A DNA stretch of 64,000 nt from Parapedobacter deserti (GCF_042646065.1 NZ_JBHRTA010000022.1:214765-278764); one strand, 5' to 3'. Positions 18,311-28,335 are shown, counted from the first letter of the stretch. Numbers and translations: made by a program. Notes: generated by a model not told the origin, from the sequence alone.

Positions 18311-19654
18311 TTACGCGAACCGGGCAACTTCCAATTCCTGCACCGATTCAGCCGTTTGCAACGAAATGTCGAAACGGGTCCCTATATTAGGCTCACTGGT
18401 GAACGATATCGTTCCGTTCTGCACTTGCGTGTATTCCCGGCACAGAAATAGCCCCAACCCTATTCCCCGTTCGTTACCCGTACCGTAAGTCGATTGGACT
18501 TTCAACGAGAATAACTCGCCCTGTTTTTCGGGTGGTATTCCAATGCCGTTATCCTCAACGCTAATTTGACAGACCGTGCCAATTTTTTTTCCTGAAACAA
18601 CGATACGGCCGCCGGCCGTCGTAAACTTAATGGCATTGTTGATCAAGTTGCGTACAATCAACTGCAACATGTCCCGGTCTACCAGCGCCCATAACGAGCT
18701 GTCTATGTCGGCTTCCAGGATGATGTTTTTCTGATCAGCATAGACGCGCTGAACATCGATAACAGGCATTAGCAACTGTTTGATGTTGTTTCGCGTCAGC
18801 TTCGCCTGGATGCCACGCAACTGGCTCTGGGACCATGCCAACATATTGGACAACAATTCCTGTGTGCCATGGAGCGCATTCGCCAATCCTTGCTCCACTT
18901 GCTTACGTTCATCCGGCGTAAACCGATCACTGGAGACCAGGCGGATATAGCTGTGCAACGATGACAGGGGAGACTGCAGATCATGCGAAATAATGGAAAA
19001 AAGCTTTAGCTTTTCGTCGTTCAGCCGTTCCAACTCGATTGCCTTTTGGTCGGATGACCGCTTTTCCCTGTTATAGGCCTCTTTGAGGTAAAACAAGCTA
19101 AAAAAACAGAGGATGACACCCGTTCCGTAAGTGAATGCAATATCTACGAACAGTGCTTTTTCATCCGCATAAGAAACACGCACTAACTCGGGATATCGAT
19201 ACTCAGCCAATAACAAGCCATATACTACGAGCAGAATGAGTGACACCCATAACGCATACAGCTTTTTGGGTGAGACAATGATGATAAGCACAAACGCCAG
19301 CATAAACGAAAGCAGTGAGGCCCCGCGTATCCCGGCACTGTAGAAGTAGTTGACGGCAAACAGTATGATCACCAGCAACGATGTCACAATTAACCCTACG
19401 GTCGTCCGCTGCCGGAAGCGTGCTAAATAATAGATGTACCCCAAAACCGCCGTTAACATCGCAAAAATCAGCGACGTGATTTGCAGACCGGAAAAATAGT
19501 TGAATGGGATATTAAATACCATAATGAAAATGGCAATCAAGCAAATCGAATTGAACAGCCTGTTTTCAAACGTTAATGCGGCACGAGTCCCAATGAAAAA
19601 GTTCAGGTATCGCTTTACGACGGCTTTGATTTTGTCATAATTTACGAAGGTCAT
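18311..19654 (-). CDS. Membrane sensor histidine kinase
   Basis: I start it at the ATG at 19654 (447 residues). The frame opens further upstream only at a TTG. About six hydrophobic helices occupy residues 30-190 (for example LFNSICLIAIFIMVFNIPFN). A short coiled coil, the HisKA domain with the phospho-accepting His in SIISHDLQSPLSSLHSYIR, and an HATPase domain follow. The ATPase has N-box IVRNLINNAIKFTTAGG, G1 DNGIGIPPEK and G2 RGIGLGLFL. There is no receiver domain and no response regulator gene adjacent, so it is an orphan. A -7 box lies only three bases before the ATG. Confidence 0.9.
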   Translation of the reverse strand: MTFVNYDKIKAVVKRYLNFFIGTRAALTFENRLFNSICLIAIFIMVFNIPFNYFSGLQITSLIFAMLTAVLGYIYYLARFRQRTTVGLIVTSLLVIILFAVNYFYSAGIRGASLLSFMLAFVLIIIVSPKKLYALWVSLILLVVYGLLLAEYRYPELVRVSYADEKALFVDIAFTYGTGVILCFFSLFYLKEAYNREKRSSDQKAIELERLNDEKLKLFSIISHDLQSPLSSLHSYIRLVSSDRFTPDERKQVEQGLANALHGTQELLSNMLAWSQSQLRGIQAKLTRNNIKQLLMPVIDVQRVYADQKNIILEADIDSSLWALVDRDMLQLIVRNLINNAIKFTTAGGRIVVSGKKIGTVCQISVEDNGIGIPPEKQGELFSLKVQSTYGTGNERGIGLGLFLCREYTQVQNGTISFTSEPNIGTRFDISLQTAESVQELEVARFA

Positions 19655-19657
19655 GCA

Positions 19658-19687
19658 CAAAAGTACGTAAACAAATTGATAAGGCAA
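19658..19687 (-). promoter_or_regulatory. Promoter abutting the kinase start codon
   Basis: Minus strand: TTG (19687-19685), 19-bp spacer, TACTTTTG (19665-19658), then TGC and the ATG. With transcription starting a few bases after a -7 box, the mRNA would be leaderless or nearly so. Confidence 0.5.
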
Positions 19688-19798
19688 TTATTTAGATCGG
19701 TTACAAATTATTCAACTCAGCGAATAACCGTATCGCTGCATAGGCGTATATCGCCCAAATAGGTAACTTTAAGCGGTTAAAAACATAATTGCTTCGTT

Positions 19799-21130
19799 AT
19801 GGATGATCTTATGGCGGCCCGCTCCCAAATGGCTGTATCCCTCGGGTTTCATATTATATTTGCGTGCGTTGGTATGGTTATGCCTTTTTTCATGGCTATA
19901 TCGCACTTCATATACCTGAAGACGGGCAAACCGATTTATAAAGGACTCACCAAGGCGTGGAGTAAGGGCGTGGCCATTCTGTTTGCCACCGGTGCGGTTT
20001 CAGGCACCATGCTTTCCTTCGAACTGGGGCTGCTATGGCCCACCTTTATGCAACATGCTGGCCCGATATTCGGCATGCCGTTTTCATTGGAGGGCACGGC
20101 TTTTTTCATTGAAGCTATTGCGCTGGGGTTTTTCCTCTATGGCTGGGACCGGCTGAAGCCTTGGTTCCATTGGGTTACCGGACTCATCGTCGGGCTGAGC
20201 GGATTAGCGTCTGGAATTTTGGTGGTCGCGGCCAATGCTTGGATGAATAGCCCTGCGGGTTTTGACTTCATCGATGGGGAGTACCGCAATATCGATCCGA
20301 TCAAAGCCATGTTCAATGACGCGTGGTTTTCTCAGGCTTTGCACATGACCCTGGCCGCATTCGTGGCCACCGGATTTGCCGTGTCTGGTGTCCATGCATT
20401 TATGATTCTCAAGGGCAAAAACATAACGTTTCATGCTACGGCTTTCCGTATTTCGGCCCTATGTGCCTGCATCGCAGCGCTCCTGCAGCCGATCAGTGGC
20501 GACATCTCAGCCAAGGATGTGGCCAAACGGCAGCCGGCGAAACTGGCGGCCATGGAGGCCCATTTTGAAACAGCGGCAAACGCACCTTTTCTCATCGGCG
20601 GCATACCCGATGAAGAAACCGCATCGGTAAGGTATGGGATTAAGATACCTGGATTACTCAGTTTCCTTGCGCATGGCGATTCGGACAAGCCCGTTACGGG
20701 GTTAAATGACATACCCAAGGAAAACTGGCCGCCGGTGGCCATTACCCACTATGCATTTCAGCTCATGATCACACTGGGCATGCTACTGGTGGCACTGGCT
20801 TTGATTTACTTCTCAGCACTCTTCAAATGGAAGAGCTGGCTAGGCAGCAAGTGGCTGCTCCGGTTGTTTGTAATCGCAACGCCGATGGGTTACATTGCTG
20901 TTGAAGCCGGATGGGTCGTTACGGAAGTGGGCCGGCAGCCATGGATCATCTATGAGGTAATGCGCACGGCAGACGCCGTTACGCCGATGCCAGGCATTGT
21001 ATATTCATTCTATTTGTTTACCGCGGTGTTTTTATCGTTGTCTGCGATTGTTGTCTTTTTGCTTTACCGCCAAATGAAAATGGTGGGAAAGCTCTATGAC
21101 ACAACCGATCCCGAGTACAAATCGAACTAA
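19799..21130 (+). CDS. cydA: Cytochrome bd ubiquinol oxidase subunit I
   Basis: Heme-bearing subunit of the bd-type terminal oxidase, which oxidises quinol and reduces O2 at low oxygen. The 443-residue protein has about nine membrane helices. Likely heme ligands include His in SLGFHIIFACVGM (residue 18) and His in ALHMTLAAFVATGF; GRQPWIIYEVMRTADAVT is the conserved CydA segment. The Q-loop is short, as in the Bacillus-type enzymes. cydB follows 8 bp later. Confidence 0.96.
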   Translation: MDDLMAARSQMAVSLGFHIIFACVGMVMPFFMAISHFIYLKTGKPIYKGLTKAWSKGVAILFATGAVSGTMLSFELGLLWPTFMQHAGPIFGMPFSLEGTAFFIEAIALGFFLYGWDRLKPWFHWVTGLIVGLSGLASGILVVAANAWMNSPAGFDFIDGEYRNIDPIKAMFNDAWFSQALHMTLAAFVATGFAVSGVHAFMILKGKNITFHATAFRISALCACIAALLQPISGDISAKDVAKRQPAKLAAMEAHFETAANAPFLIGGIPDEETASVRYGIKIPGLLSFLAHGDSDKPVTGLNDIPKENWPPVAITHYAFQLMITLGMLLVALALIYFSALFKWKSWLGSKWLLRLFVIATPMGYIAVEAGWVVTEVGRQPWIIYEVMRTADAVTPMPGIVYSFYLFTAVFLSLSAIVVFLLYRQMKMVGKLYDTTDPEYKSN

Positions 21131-21138
21131 TTACGGCC

Positions 21139-22149
21139 ATGCTATACGTTGTCATCATATTCCTCTGGGCTTCTATCTGTTTATACCTCCTGCTTGGCGG
21201 CGCTGATTTCGGTGCAGGTATCGTTGAGTTGATCGCAAACCGGAAGCATAAGCTGCGCATACGGACCATTATGTCGCACGCAATCGGCCCGATCTGGGAA
21301 GCCAACCACATGTGGCTGATCATCGCTATCGTCATTCTGTTTGTAGGTTTTCCGCGGATATACACCACAATGTCTGTCTATACACACATCCCATTAGTGG
21401 CCATGCTTCTTGGCATTATGGCGCGCGGCACGGCGTTTGTTTTCCGCAGCTATGATGCAGTAACCGACGAGTGGCAGCGCGTTTATACGCTCATCTATAC
21501 CTGGTCAAGCGTTATCACGCCTTTTTTCTTGGGCGTCATTGCCGCGGCCACCGTCGCCCGTACGATCGATCTCAATGCCAATGATTTCATAGCTGCCTAT
21601 ATCAAAAGCTGGCTGAGCTGGTTCGGGGTATCGATCGGTCTCTTTACCACCTGTATCTGCGGATACCTTGCAGCGACCTATGCCATCGGTGCCGTCGAAG
21701 ATGAAAACGACAGGACACTACTGATACGCAGTGCAAAGCGGTTGATTTATCTTGTCGTCGGCGCAGGTGCACTGGTTTTCCTCTCAGCCGCGTCATCGGG
21801 TATCCCCTTAATTGCATGGATATTCGGAGATATCATCGGGCAGGTAGCGATACTCTTGGCAACGGTTTCCCTTGGGCTGACCTTCGTCGCTTACCGGAAG
21901 CGGAGAGCCATTGCCGCCCGCATATTAGCCGGCTTCCAGGTTACCATGATCTTATTGGCCGCGACCTACCAACACTACCCCGAGTTGGTACTTTTCAAGG
22001 ATGGCGGCGGCCTGTCGTTGATTGAGCATGCCGGAAATTCAGAAACCATCACTGCCCTGGCTTGGGCATTGCTACTTGGCAGCGTTTTTATTCTGCCTTT
22101 TCTGTTTCACCTCATGCGTGTGTTCAGCCGGCGGTCTCCCTATCCATAA
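21139..22149 (+). CDS. cydB: Cytochrome bd ubiquinol oxidase subunit II
   Basis: Second subunit of the bd oxidase. The 336-residue integral membrane protein begins with the CydB pattern LLLGGADFGAGIVELIANR and has SHAIGPIWEANHMWLIIAIVILF, AFVFRSYD and about eight hydrophobic helices. It is in an operon with cydA. No cydX-like small ORF or cydCD genes are seen nearby. Confidence 0.94.
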   Translation: MLYVVIIFLWASICLYLLLGGADFGAGIVELIANRKHKLRIRTIMSHAIGPIWEANHMWLIIAIVILFVGFPRIYTTMSVYTHIPLVAMLLGIMARGTAFVFRSYDAVTDEWQRVYTLIYTWSSVITPFFLGVIAAATVARTIDLNANDFIAAYIKSWLSWFGVSIGLFTTCICGYLAATYAIGAVEDENDRTLLIRSAKRLIYLVVGAGALVFLSAASSGIPLIAWIFGDIIGQVAILLATVSLGLTFVAYRKRRAIAARILAGFQVTMILLAATYQHYPELVLFKDGGGLSLIEHAGNSETITALAWALLLGSVFILPFLFHLMRVFSRRSPYP

Positions 22150-22242
22150 AATGACACCCAGCAAACGCTTGGCTGTTTGATGATGTGTCTTTATTACCGA
22201 TATTTGTAAGTGCAAGTTGAATATTTATAGTCAAAAAGCAAT

Positions 22243-22569
22243 ATGGTGACGGTGACAGAAAAAGCTAAGCAACGTATCCTTGGCATCATGCGCGAGGAAA
22301 ATTATGACGACACTTATTTCGTTCGGGTGGCCGTTGAAAGCGGTGGTTGCTCAGGGCTGAGCTACAAGCTCGATTTTGACCACGAACAGAAGCAAGGAGA
22401 CCAGTTTTTCGAAGACAATGGTGTCAAAATCTGCTTAGACATCAAGTCCTACCTTTACCTGGCAGGTACGGAACTGGATTACTCCGACGGCCTGAACGGG
22501 AAAGGGTTTGAATTTCACAACCCCAACGCTTCGCGCACCTGTGCGTGTGGTGAGAGTTTCGCTGTTTAA
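22243..22569 (+). CDS. IscA/SufA-type iron-sulfur cluster carrier
   Basis: A-type carrier that receives and passes iron-sulfur clusters. The 108-residue protein has the three conserved cysteines: Cys36 in ESGGCSGLSYKL and the C-terminal pair in SRTCACGESF. No other isc or suf gene is adjacent; whether it corresponds to IscA, SufA or ErpA cannot be resolved here. It is convergent with bshB1 (9-bp gap). Confidence 0.92.
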   Translation: MVTVTEKAKQRILGIMREENYDDTYFVRVAVESGGCSGLSYKLDFDHEQKQGDQFFEDNGVKICLDIKSYLYLAGTELDYSDGLNGKGFEFHNPNASRTCACGESFAV

Positions 22570-22578
22570 GCTACAGCA

Positions 22579-23313
22579 CTATTTCAGCACAAATAAGTCG
22601 TCCACGCCGAGCAACCTCCGGCAGGTGTACCCCTCTGCATACTTTGCGCCGATGTATTTGCCGTATTCCCGCGCCCGTGCTTCAATATATTCCAGAAAAT
22701 CCGGCTTGGAAATGTAAGTCTCCGGTTCGTCCTTATCATAGTTATCACTATGAAACTGCGATTGAAAGGCTTTGATCGCATTGATCTTACTTTCCCATTG
22801 ATCACTTATGTCAACGACGATATCGGGCTTGATATAATGGTCCTGGATCAATTGAAGCAACAGCCGCGGCCGATGTGGCTGCTGGGGGCTTTCTGCTTCG
22901 CTGGTTTCAATTTTACGCAGTCCGGCCAGAAACACCGCGTCATTAACCAACGCGCCGGCCCGCCCGTGGTCCGGATGGCGATCGTGTACCGCATTGGTAA
23001 TGACGATCTCGGGACTGTACTTACGGATGGTACGTATCACTTCAAGCTGATGAGCCTCATCGTTGCGGAAAAAGCCGTCACGCATGCCCAAATTTTCCCT
23101 TATCGACACACCCAGCAATTGGGCCGCACTGCGGGCTTCGGCATCCCGGGTTTCCGGGGTACCACGCGTGCCCAACTCACCACGGGTCAAATCAACCACG
23201 CCGACCTTTCGCCCCATCCCCACGTGTTTGATAATGGTGCCGCCACAGCCCAGCTCAGCATCGTCTGGATGTACCGTTATGACCAATATATCTAGTTTAT
23301 TTTGCGTATCCAT
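22579..23313 (-). CDS. bshB1: Bacillithiol biosynthesis deacetylase BshB1
   Basis: Zinc-dependent LmbE/PIG-L family deacetylase that converts GlcNAc-malate to GlcN-malate in bacillithiol synthesis. From the ATG at 23313 the protein has 244 residues. It has the zinc motif VHPDDAELGCGGT (near residue 16), HDRHPDHGRAGALVNDA and the BshB1-typical KPDIVVDISDQWESKINAIKAFQSQ. The upstream in-frame start at 23358 adds only a non-conserved stretch. Bacillithiol is an established low-molecular-weight thiol in many Bacteroidota. Confidence 0.92.
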   Translation of the reverse strand: MDTQNKLDILVITVHPDDAELGCGGTIIKHVGMGRKVGVVDLTRGELGTRGTPETRDAEARSAAQLLGVSIRENLGMRDGFFRNDEAHQLEVIRTIRKYSPEIVITNAVHDRHPDHGRAGALVNDAVFLAGLRKIETSEAESPQQPHRPRLLLQLIQDHYIKPDIVVDISDQWESKINAIKAFQSQFHSDNYDKDEPETYISKPDFLEYIEARAREYGKYIGAKYAEGYTCRRLLGVDDLFVLK

Positions 23314-23369
23314 ATCAATTTGCTTGTCCGATTCAGGACGCAAAGATAGGCAATACACCCGGATTTTGG

Positions 23370-23993
23370 TCAGAAATATCGATAGGTAGGGCGTTCCAAA
23401 CTGCGGATGATGTTTTCGATCTCAAACTCCTCTTCGGGGTTATATGTGTTTTTAAGGTTGTGCCCGAAAACCTTTGCGATAGACTGATAGAAAAAAGCCG
23501 TAACGCCGCCCCTTAGCTCCTTTACTACTTCATAGCTGGAGTTTCCGGTTTGGCGGTCGATCAGTTTGATCAATATCTCCCCCTGCGAGATGGTCAGGTT
23601 TTTGACTTCCTGGTTGAACATGTCCTTGATTTCCTTTTCGCAGGCTTTTACAAGCCGCTTCTGCTCGCGTTTGTTTCCGGTCAGCGCCAGATCGCGATAA
23701 AGCTGCTGATACCTGTCCTGCGCGTATTTTGCATAGGGAAGCACCTTGATCACGTTGTAGCGGAGGCGGAGGTAACGGGCTTTATCTTCGGGATTTTTGA
23801 AAACACGCTTGCGAGATACCTCCACTTCGGGGATAAGCATCCACGGTATGCGCTCACCATTTACGATCGCAGTTGGCATCGTTTGGCGCTGCGGCGGGTC
23901 CTTGCGGGATTGCTGGGAAAGCGAATCCTGCGCTACGGCATCAAAAGCAAACATCACAGCGCCCCAAAAAAGAAGCGATCTCAACACGCCCAT
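23370..23993 (-). CDS. DUF4294 domain-containing exported protein
   Basis: The 207-residue protein has a signal peptide (LLFWGAVMFAFDAVAQ) and the DUF4294 core: RVFKNPEDKARYLRLRYNVIKVLPYAKYAQDRYQQLYRDL, then EKEIKDMFNQEVKNLTISQGEILIKLIDRQTGN. DUF4294 is restricted mainly to Bacteroidota and has no assigned function. The ATG at 23993 is preferred over a GTG one codon upstream. It may be co-transcribed with bshB1 (56-bp gap). Confidence 0.88.
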   Translation of the reverse strand: MGVLRSLLFWGAVMFAFDAVAQDSLSQQSRKDPPQRQTMPTAIVNGERIPWMLIPEVEVSRKRVFKNPEDKARYLRLRYNVIKVLPYAKYAQDRYQQLYRDLALTGNKREQKRLVKACEKEIKDMFNQEVKNLTISQGEILIKLIDRQTGNSSYEVVKELRGGVTAFFYQSIAKVFGHNLKNTYNPEEEFEIENIIRSLERPTYRYF

Positions 23994-24117
23994 CACGATA
24001 ATCTCATTTATTATCCGTATATTTATGGATTAAACGAAGTGACAAACAACACGTCTAACTATCGTTATCCAGACACAAAGATAAGGATTCTTGGCAATAA
24101 AGTGTAAGGCTGTATAT

Positions 24118-26325
24118 ATGAAAGAATTAGTGATCGATTTAGAAGCCGAAAGCAAAGAAATACGGAAGCGGTACCGCGCATTGCTGCGCGTCTGCAAGCC
24201 TACGTTGCAGCGCGGCGACAAGCAGATGATACGGAAGGCATTTGACATGGCGTTGGAAAGCCACAAAGAAATGCGCCGGAAATCAGGTGAGCCTTACATC
24301 TACCATCCGGTTGCTGTTGCCCAGATTGCCGCTGAGGAAATCGGCCTGGGTACCACCTCTATTGTCTGTGCGTTGCTGCATGATGTGGTGGAAGACACCG
24401 ACATTACGCTCGATGATATCGAAAGAGAGTTTGGCAAGAAAGTGGCCCGCATCATCGACGGGTTGACTAAAATATCGGGCATATTCGATCCGAACAGTTC
24501 GATGCAGGCGGAAAATTTCCGCAAGATGCTGCTCACCCTTGCCGACGACGTGCGGGTCATCCTGATCAAGTTGGCCGACAGGTTGCACAACATGCGCACC
24601 ATGGATTTCATGCCGCGGGACAAGCAATTGAAAATCGCTTCCGAAACTTCATACCTGTATGCGCCATTGGCGCACCGCCTCGGCTTGTACGCCATCAAAT
24701 CGGAGCTGGAAGACCTTTCCATGAAATATACAGACCCCGACACGTATAAATTTATCGCGCGGAAGCTCAACGAGAAGAAAGCGGAAAGGGAGCGGTTTAT
24801 CCATAATTTCGTGGAACCTATCAAAGAGATACTGCATGAGCAGGGCATCGACGCGAAAGTGTTCGGCCGGCCAAAGTCTATCTATTCCATTTGGAACAAA
24901 ATGCGCAAAAAGTCGATTCCTTTTGAGGAAGTTTACGATCTTTTTGCGATCCGTATCATCATCGATACGGCCCAGGAAACGGAGAAAGCCGACAGCTGGA
25001 AGGCGTACTCAATTGTAACCGACCTGTACCGCCCCAACCCTGACAGGCTGCGCGATTGGATCTCCTCACCTAAAGCTAACGGTTATGAATCGCTGCATAC
25101 CACCGTGATGGGACCGAAAGGGCAATGGGTGGAGGTACAGATCCGTACCGTCCGGATGAACGAAATTGCGGAAAAGGGGTTTGCTGCCCACTGGAAGTAT
25201 AAAGAGTCCAATTCGGACAGCGGGCTCGACCAATGGATACAAAAAGTGCGGGAAATCCTGAGCAATCCGGAGCCTAATGCGCTTGATTTCATTGATGATT
25301 TCAAAATGAACCTCTTTTCGGACGAGATTTTCATCTTTACGCCGAAAGGGGCGCTCATCCAGCTTCCCAATGGCGCGACTGCGCTGGATTTTGCCTTCGA
25401 AATACACTCCGACCTCGGAGCCAGCTGTATCGGGGCCAAAGTAAACCACAAGCTGGTTCCACTGAGCCATAAGCTCCAAAACGGCGACCAGGTGGAAATC
25501 ATTACCTCAAGCAAGCAGACGCCGAAGGATGACTGGCTTGGTTTTGTGGTGACCGCCAAGGCAAAATCCAAAATCAAGTCGGCACTTAAAGAAGAAAAGA
25601 GGCGGGTCGCCGAAGATGGGAAAGAAATTCTTGAACGCAAACTGAAGTCGCTTAAAATTACCTATAACACGGAAAACATCAATAAACTAACGATGTTTTT
25701 CAAGTATCCTTCATCGCAAGATCTGTTTTACAACGTAGCCAAAGGGGCAATCGACATCAAAAGTCTCAAGGAGTTTGCGCTGAGGGAAAAATCGTCCGAC
25801 CACCAAAACGGCCAGCAATTCAACTCACACATCAGTGGGCTGGTCGATAAAATTAATAAAAAGGACTATGAAACGTTACTGATCGGCGATGACCTCCAAA
25901 AGATTGACTACACGCTTTCGCCCTGCTGCAACCCCATTCCGGGGGATGACGTTTTCGGCTTCATTACGGTCAATGAGGGCATCAAGATACATCGCACAAA
26001 CTGCCCGAATGCCGCTAAGCTGATGGCCAGCTACGGCTACCGTATCGTAAAAGCCAAGTGGACCTCGCAAAAGGAGCTTGCCTTCCTGACCGGCTTGCAT
26101 ATCGTTGGCATAGATGACGTCGGTTTAGTCAATAAGCTTACCAAGGTCATTTCCCACGATTTCAAAGTCAACATCCGTTCCATAACCATTTCAAGCAACG
26201 ATGGTATCTTCGAGGGTTCCATTATGATTTTCGTGAACGACACGGCTCACCTGGAAAACCTGATCAAACACCTAAAGCAAATCAAGGGAATCACCGGCAT
26301 CACCCGGTTCGATTCGGACAACTGA
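24118..26325 (+). CDS. Bifunctional (p)ppGpp synthetase/hydrolase (RelA/SpoT homologue)
   Basis: Makes and degrades the stringent-response alarmone. From the ATG at 24118 the protein has 735 residues. It has the HD hydrolase (LLHDVVEDTDITLDDI, near residue 85, so the hydrolase appears intact), the synthetase (RPKSIYSIWNKMRKK; SPKANGYESLHTTVMGPKG; EVQIRT; AEKGFAAHWKYKE), the TGS domain (FTPKGALIQLPNGATALDFA), a CxC-type conserved region (SPCCNPIPGDDVFGFIT) and a C-terminal ACT domain. It is followed by fur under its own promoter. Confidence 0.96.
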   Translation: MKELVIDLEAESKEIRKRYRALLRVCKPTLQRGDKQMIRKAFDMALESHKEMRRKSGEPYIYHPVAVAQIAAEEIGLGTTSIVCALLHDVVEDTDITLDDIEREFGKKVARIIDGLTKISGIFDPNSSMQAENFRKMLLTLADDVRVILIKLADRLHNMRTMDFMPRDKQLKIASETSYLYAPLAHRLGLYAIKSELEDLSMKYTDPDTYKFIARKLNEKKAERERFIHNFVEPIKEILHEQGIDAKVFGRPKSIYSIWNKMRKKSIPFEEVYDLFAIRIIIDTAQETEKADSWKAYSIVTDLYRPNPDRLRDWISSPKANGYESLHTTVMGPKGQWVEVQIRTVRMNEIAEKGFAAHWKYKESNSDSGLDQWIQKVREILSNPEPNALDFIDDFKMNLFSDEIFIFTPKGALIQLPNGATALDFAFEIHSDLGASCIGAKVNHKLVPLSHKLQNGDQVEIITSSKQTPKDDWLGFVVTAKAKSKIKSALKEEKRRVAEDGKEILERKLKSLKITYNTENINKLTMFFKYPSSQDLFYNVAKGAIDIKSLKEFALREKSSDHQNGQQFNSHISGLVDKINKKDYETLLIGDDLQKIDYTLSPCCNPIPGDDVFGFITVNEGIKIHRTNCPNAAKLMASYGYRIVKAKWTSQKELAFLTGLHIVGIDDVGLVNKLTKVISHDFKVNIRSITISSNDGIFEGSIMIFVNDTAHLENLIKHLKQIKGITGITRFDSDN

Positions 26326-26339
26326 CCTGCGGCGCTCCA

Positions 26340-26371
26340 TTTGCGTATGCCGACTATTTTATGTAGATTTG
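26340..26371 (+). promoter_or_regulatory. Promoter of the fur-family gene
   Basis: TTTG (26340-26343), a spacer of exactly 20 bp, and TAGATTTG (26364-26371) form a perfect Bacteroidota promoter. It lies 16 bp before the ATG at 26388. Confidence 0.72.
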
Positions 26372-26387
26372 TACGTTAAACTTGGGG

Positions 26388-26894
26388 ATGATGACTCAAA
26401 CGGAAAACTACCAAACGGTTAAAAAAATTTTCGAGGCTTATCTGGAAAACAAGAGCTTGCGCAAGACACCCGAGCGCTATGCGATTCTGGAAGAAATTTA
26501 TTCGCGCAACGACCATTTCGATGTGGAATCCTTGTATATCCACATGAAGAATAAAAAATACCGGGTAAGCCGGGCTACGGTGTACAACACATTGGAGCTG
26601 CTGGTTTCGTGTGATTTGGTGACCAAGCACCAATTTGGCAAAAACATGGCGCAGTTTGAGAAGTCATACGGTTATAAACAGCACGACCATATCATCTGCA
26701 TCGAATGCGGCAAAGTGGTCGAGTTCTGCGATCCCCGCATTCACCAGATACAGTCGATGATGGCCGAGCTCTTGAAGTTTGACATCAAGCACCATTCCCT
26801 AAACCTGTATGGCGTATGCAGTGATTGTTCGGGCAAAAAGGGCGAAATTAACAAAGCATCTTCCAAATTCAGGGAATTAGCTGAAACTCATTAA
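26388..26894 (+). CDS. Fur family transcriptional regulator
   Basis: Metal-responsive repressor. The 168-residue protein has the winged-helix domain (TPERYAILEEIYSRNDHFDVESLYIHMKN; RVSRATVYNTLELLVSCDLV). The dimerisation and metal domain has KQHDHIICIECGKVVEFCDP with two CxxC-like cysteines and a later CSDCSGKKG pair, which would hold structural zinc. It starts at 26388 or at the adjacent ATG at 26391. The metal sensed (Fe, Zn or peroxide via Fe) cannot be told from sequence. Confidence 0.9.
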   Translation: MMTQTENYQTVKKIFEAYLENKSLRKTPERYAILEEIYSRNDHFDVESLYIHMKNKKYRVSRATVYNTLELLVSCDLVTKHQFGKNMAQFEKSYGYKQHDHIICIECGKVVEFCDPRIHQIQSMMAELLKFDIKHHSLNLYGVCSDCSGKKGEINKASSKFRELAETH

Positions 26895-27047
26895 GTTCCA
26901 TTTACCGTACAGCGTTACACACGCATCCGGCAGGCCGACCATGCCGTAGCTTTCACTTTTAAAAGTCGGAGAATATCAAAATAATGTTAGATTTGCCTCG
27001 CGAATTGGTAATCCAATGATTCATTTTTTTCAATGCTGATTTAAACT

Positions 27048-28322
27048 ATGCAAGTTGACGTGCTTTTGGGCCTGCAGTGGGGCGACGAGGGGAAAGGTAA
27101 GATTGTCGATGTACTCTGTCCGACGTATGATCTGATAGCCCGGTTTCAAGGTGGCCCGAACGCTGGGCATACCCTGGAATTTGATGGGCAGAAATATATA
27201 CTGAATACCATCCCTTCAGGTATCTTTCACAAAGATACGCTCAATCTCATTGGCAATGGGGTGGTGATCGATCCGATTATCCTAAAAAGGGAACTCGATG
27301 CCCTTAAAGCGAACGGGTTTGACCCGGTGGCGGCCGGAAAGCTGGTCATTGCCCGAAAGGCCCACCTGATCCTTCCGACCCACCAGCTGCTCGATGCGGC
27401 GTCCGAGAGCAGAATGGGTGCCGGCAAGATTGGTTCCACACTGAAGGGTATCGGCCCGACGTACATGGACAAGACCGGGCGAAATGGCTTACGTGTTGGA
27501 GACACCACATTGCCCGATTTTGAAGAACGCTATCAACGGCTAGTAGAAAAACACAAGTCCATCCTTTCGCATTATGGGGAAATCCCTGACTTCAGCGAGC
27601 GTGAGCAGGCCTTTTTGGAAGCTGTGGAATTTCTTAAAGCCATACCGCATGTAGACAGCGAGCACCTGGTCAATCAATACCTTCACGAGGGCAAGCGTAT
27701 ACTCGCCGAGGGCGCGCAGGGTACCCTGCTGGATATCGACTTCGGCTCTTATCCTTTTGTGACTTCTTCCAACACAACCGCCGCCGGTGCCTGCACCGGC
27801 TTGGGCGTAGCGCCGGCGAAAATCGGGCGCGTCATCGGCATTTTCAAGGCCTATTGCACACGCGTGGGGGGTGGCCCCTTTCCCACGGAATTAGCGGACG
27901 ACACCGGCGAACGGCTCCGCCAATTGGGCCACGAGTTTGGTGCCACAACCGGCCGTGCCCGCCGTACCGGATGGATAGACCTTCCTGCACTTAAGTATGC
28001 CATTATGCTCAACGGCGTTACCGAATTGGTGATGACCAAAGCAGACGTGCTCAGCGGATTTGAAACCATCAACGTATGTACGCATTACATCCAAAACGGC
28101 GAGAAGATCGACTACATGCCCTACGACATTGTGTCGATCAAACCCGAGCCGGTATACGAGCAGCTGAATGGGTGGAATAAGGATCTGTGCGGGATTACCG
28201 ACAAACAGCAGATACCGCAGACGCTGCAAGATTACATCGATTTCCTGGAGCGCCATCTGGGCGTACCGATCAAATACCTTTCCGTGGGCCCGGATCGAAA
28301 GCAAACCTTGCAATTGAGCTAA
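27048..28322 (+). CDS. purA: Adenylosuccinate synthetase
   Basis: Forms adenylosuccinate from IMP and aspartate with GTP, the first committed AMP step. The 424-residue protein has the GTP-binding start LLGLQWGDEGKGKIVDVL with the catalytic Asp, then GGPNAGHTLEF with the catalytic His, GIGPTYMDKTGR, EGAQGTLLDIDFGSYPFVTSSN and TTGRARRTGWIDLPAL. A -7-like TAGATTTG lies at 26988-26995. pabB follows 13 bp downstream. Confidence 0.97.
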   Translation: MQVDVLLGLQWGDEGKGKIVDVLCPTYDLIARFQGGPNAGHTLEFDGQKYILNTIPSGIFHKDTLNLIGNGVVIDPIILKRELDALKANGFDPVAAGKLVIARKAHLILPTHQLLDAASESRMGAGKIGSTLKGIGPTYMDKTGRNGLRVGDTTLPDFEERYQRLVEKHKSILSHYGEIPDFSEREQAFLEAVEFLKAIPHVDSEHLVNQYLHEGKRILAEGAQGTLLDIDFGSYPFVTSSNTTAAGACTGLGVAPAKIGRVIGIFKAYCTRVGGGPFPTELADDTGERLRQLGHEFGATTGRARRTGWIDLPALKYAIMLNGVTELVMTKADVLSGFETINVCTHYIQNGEKIDYMPYDIVSIKPEPVYEQLNGWNKDLCGITDKQQIPQTLQDYIDFLERHLGVPIKYLSVGPDRKQTLQLS

Positions 28323-28335
28323 CCAGCGTCGCGCC

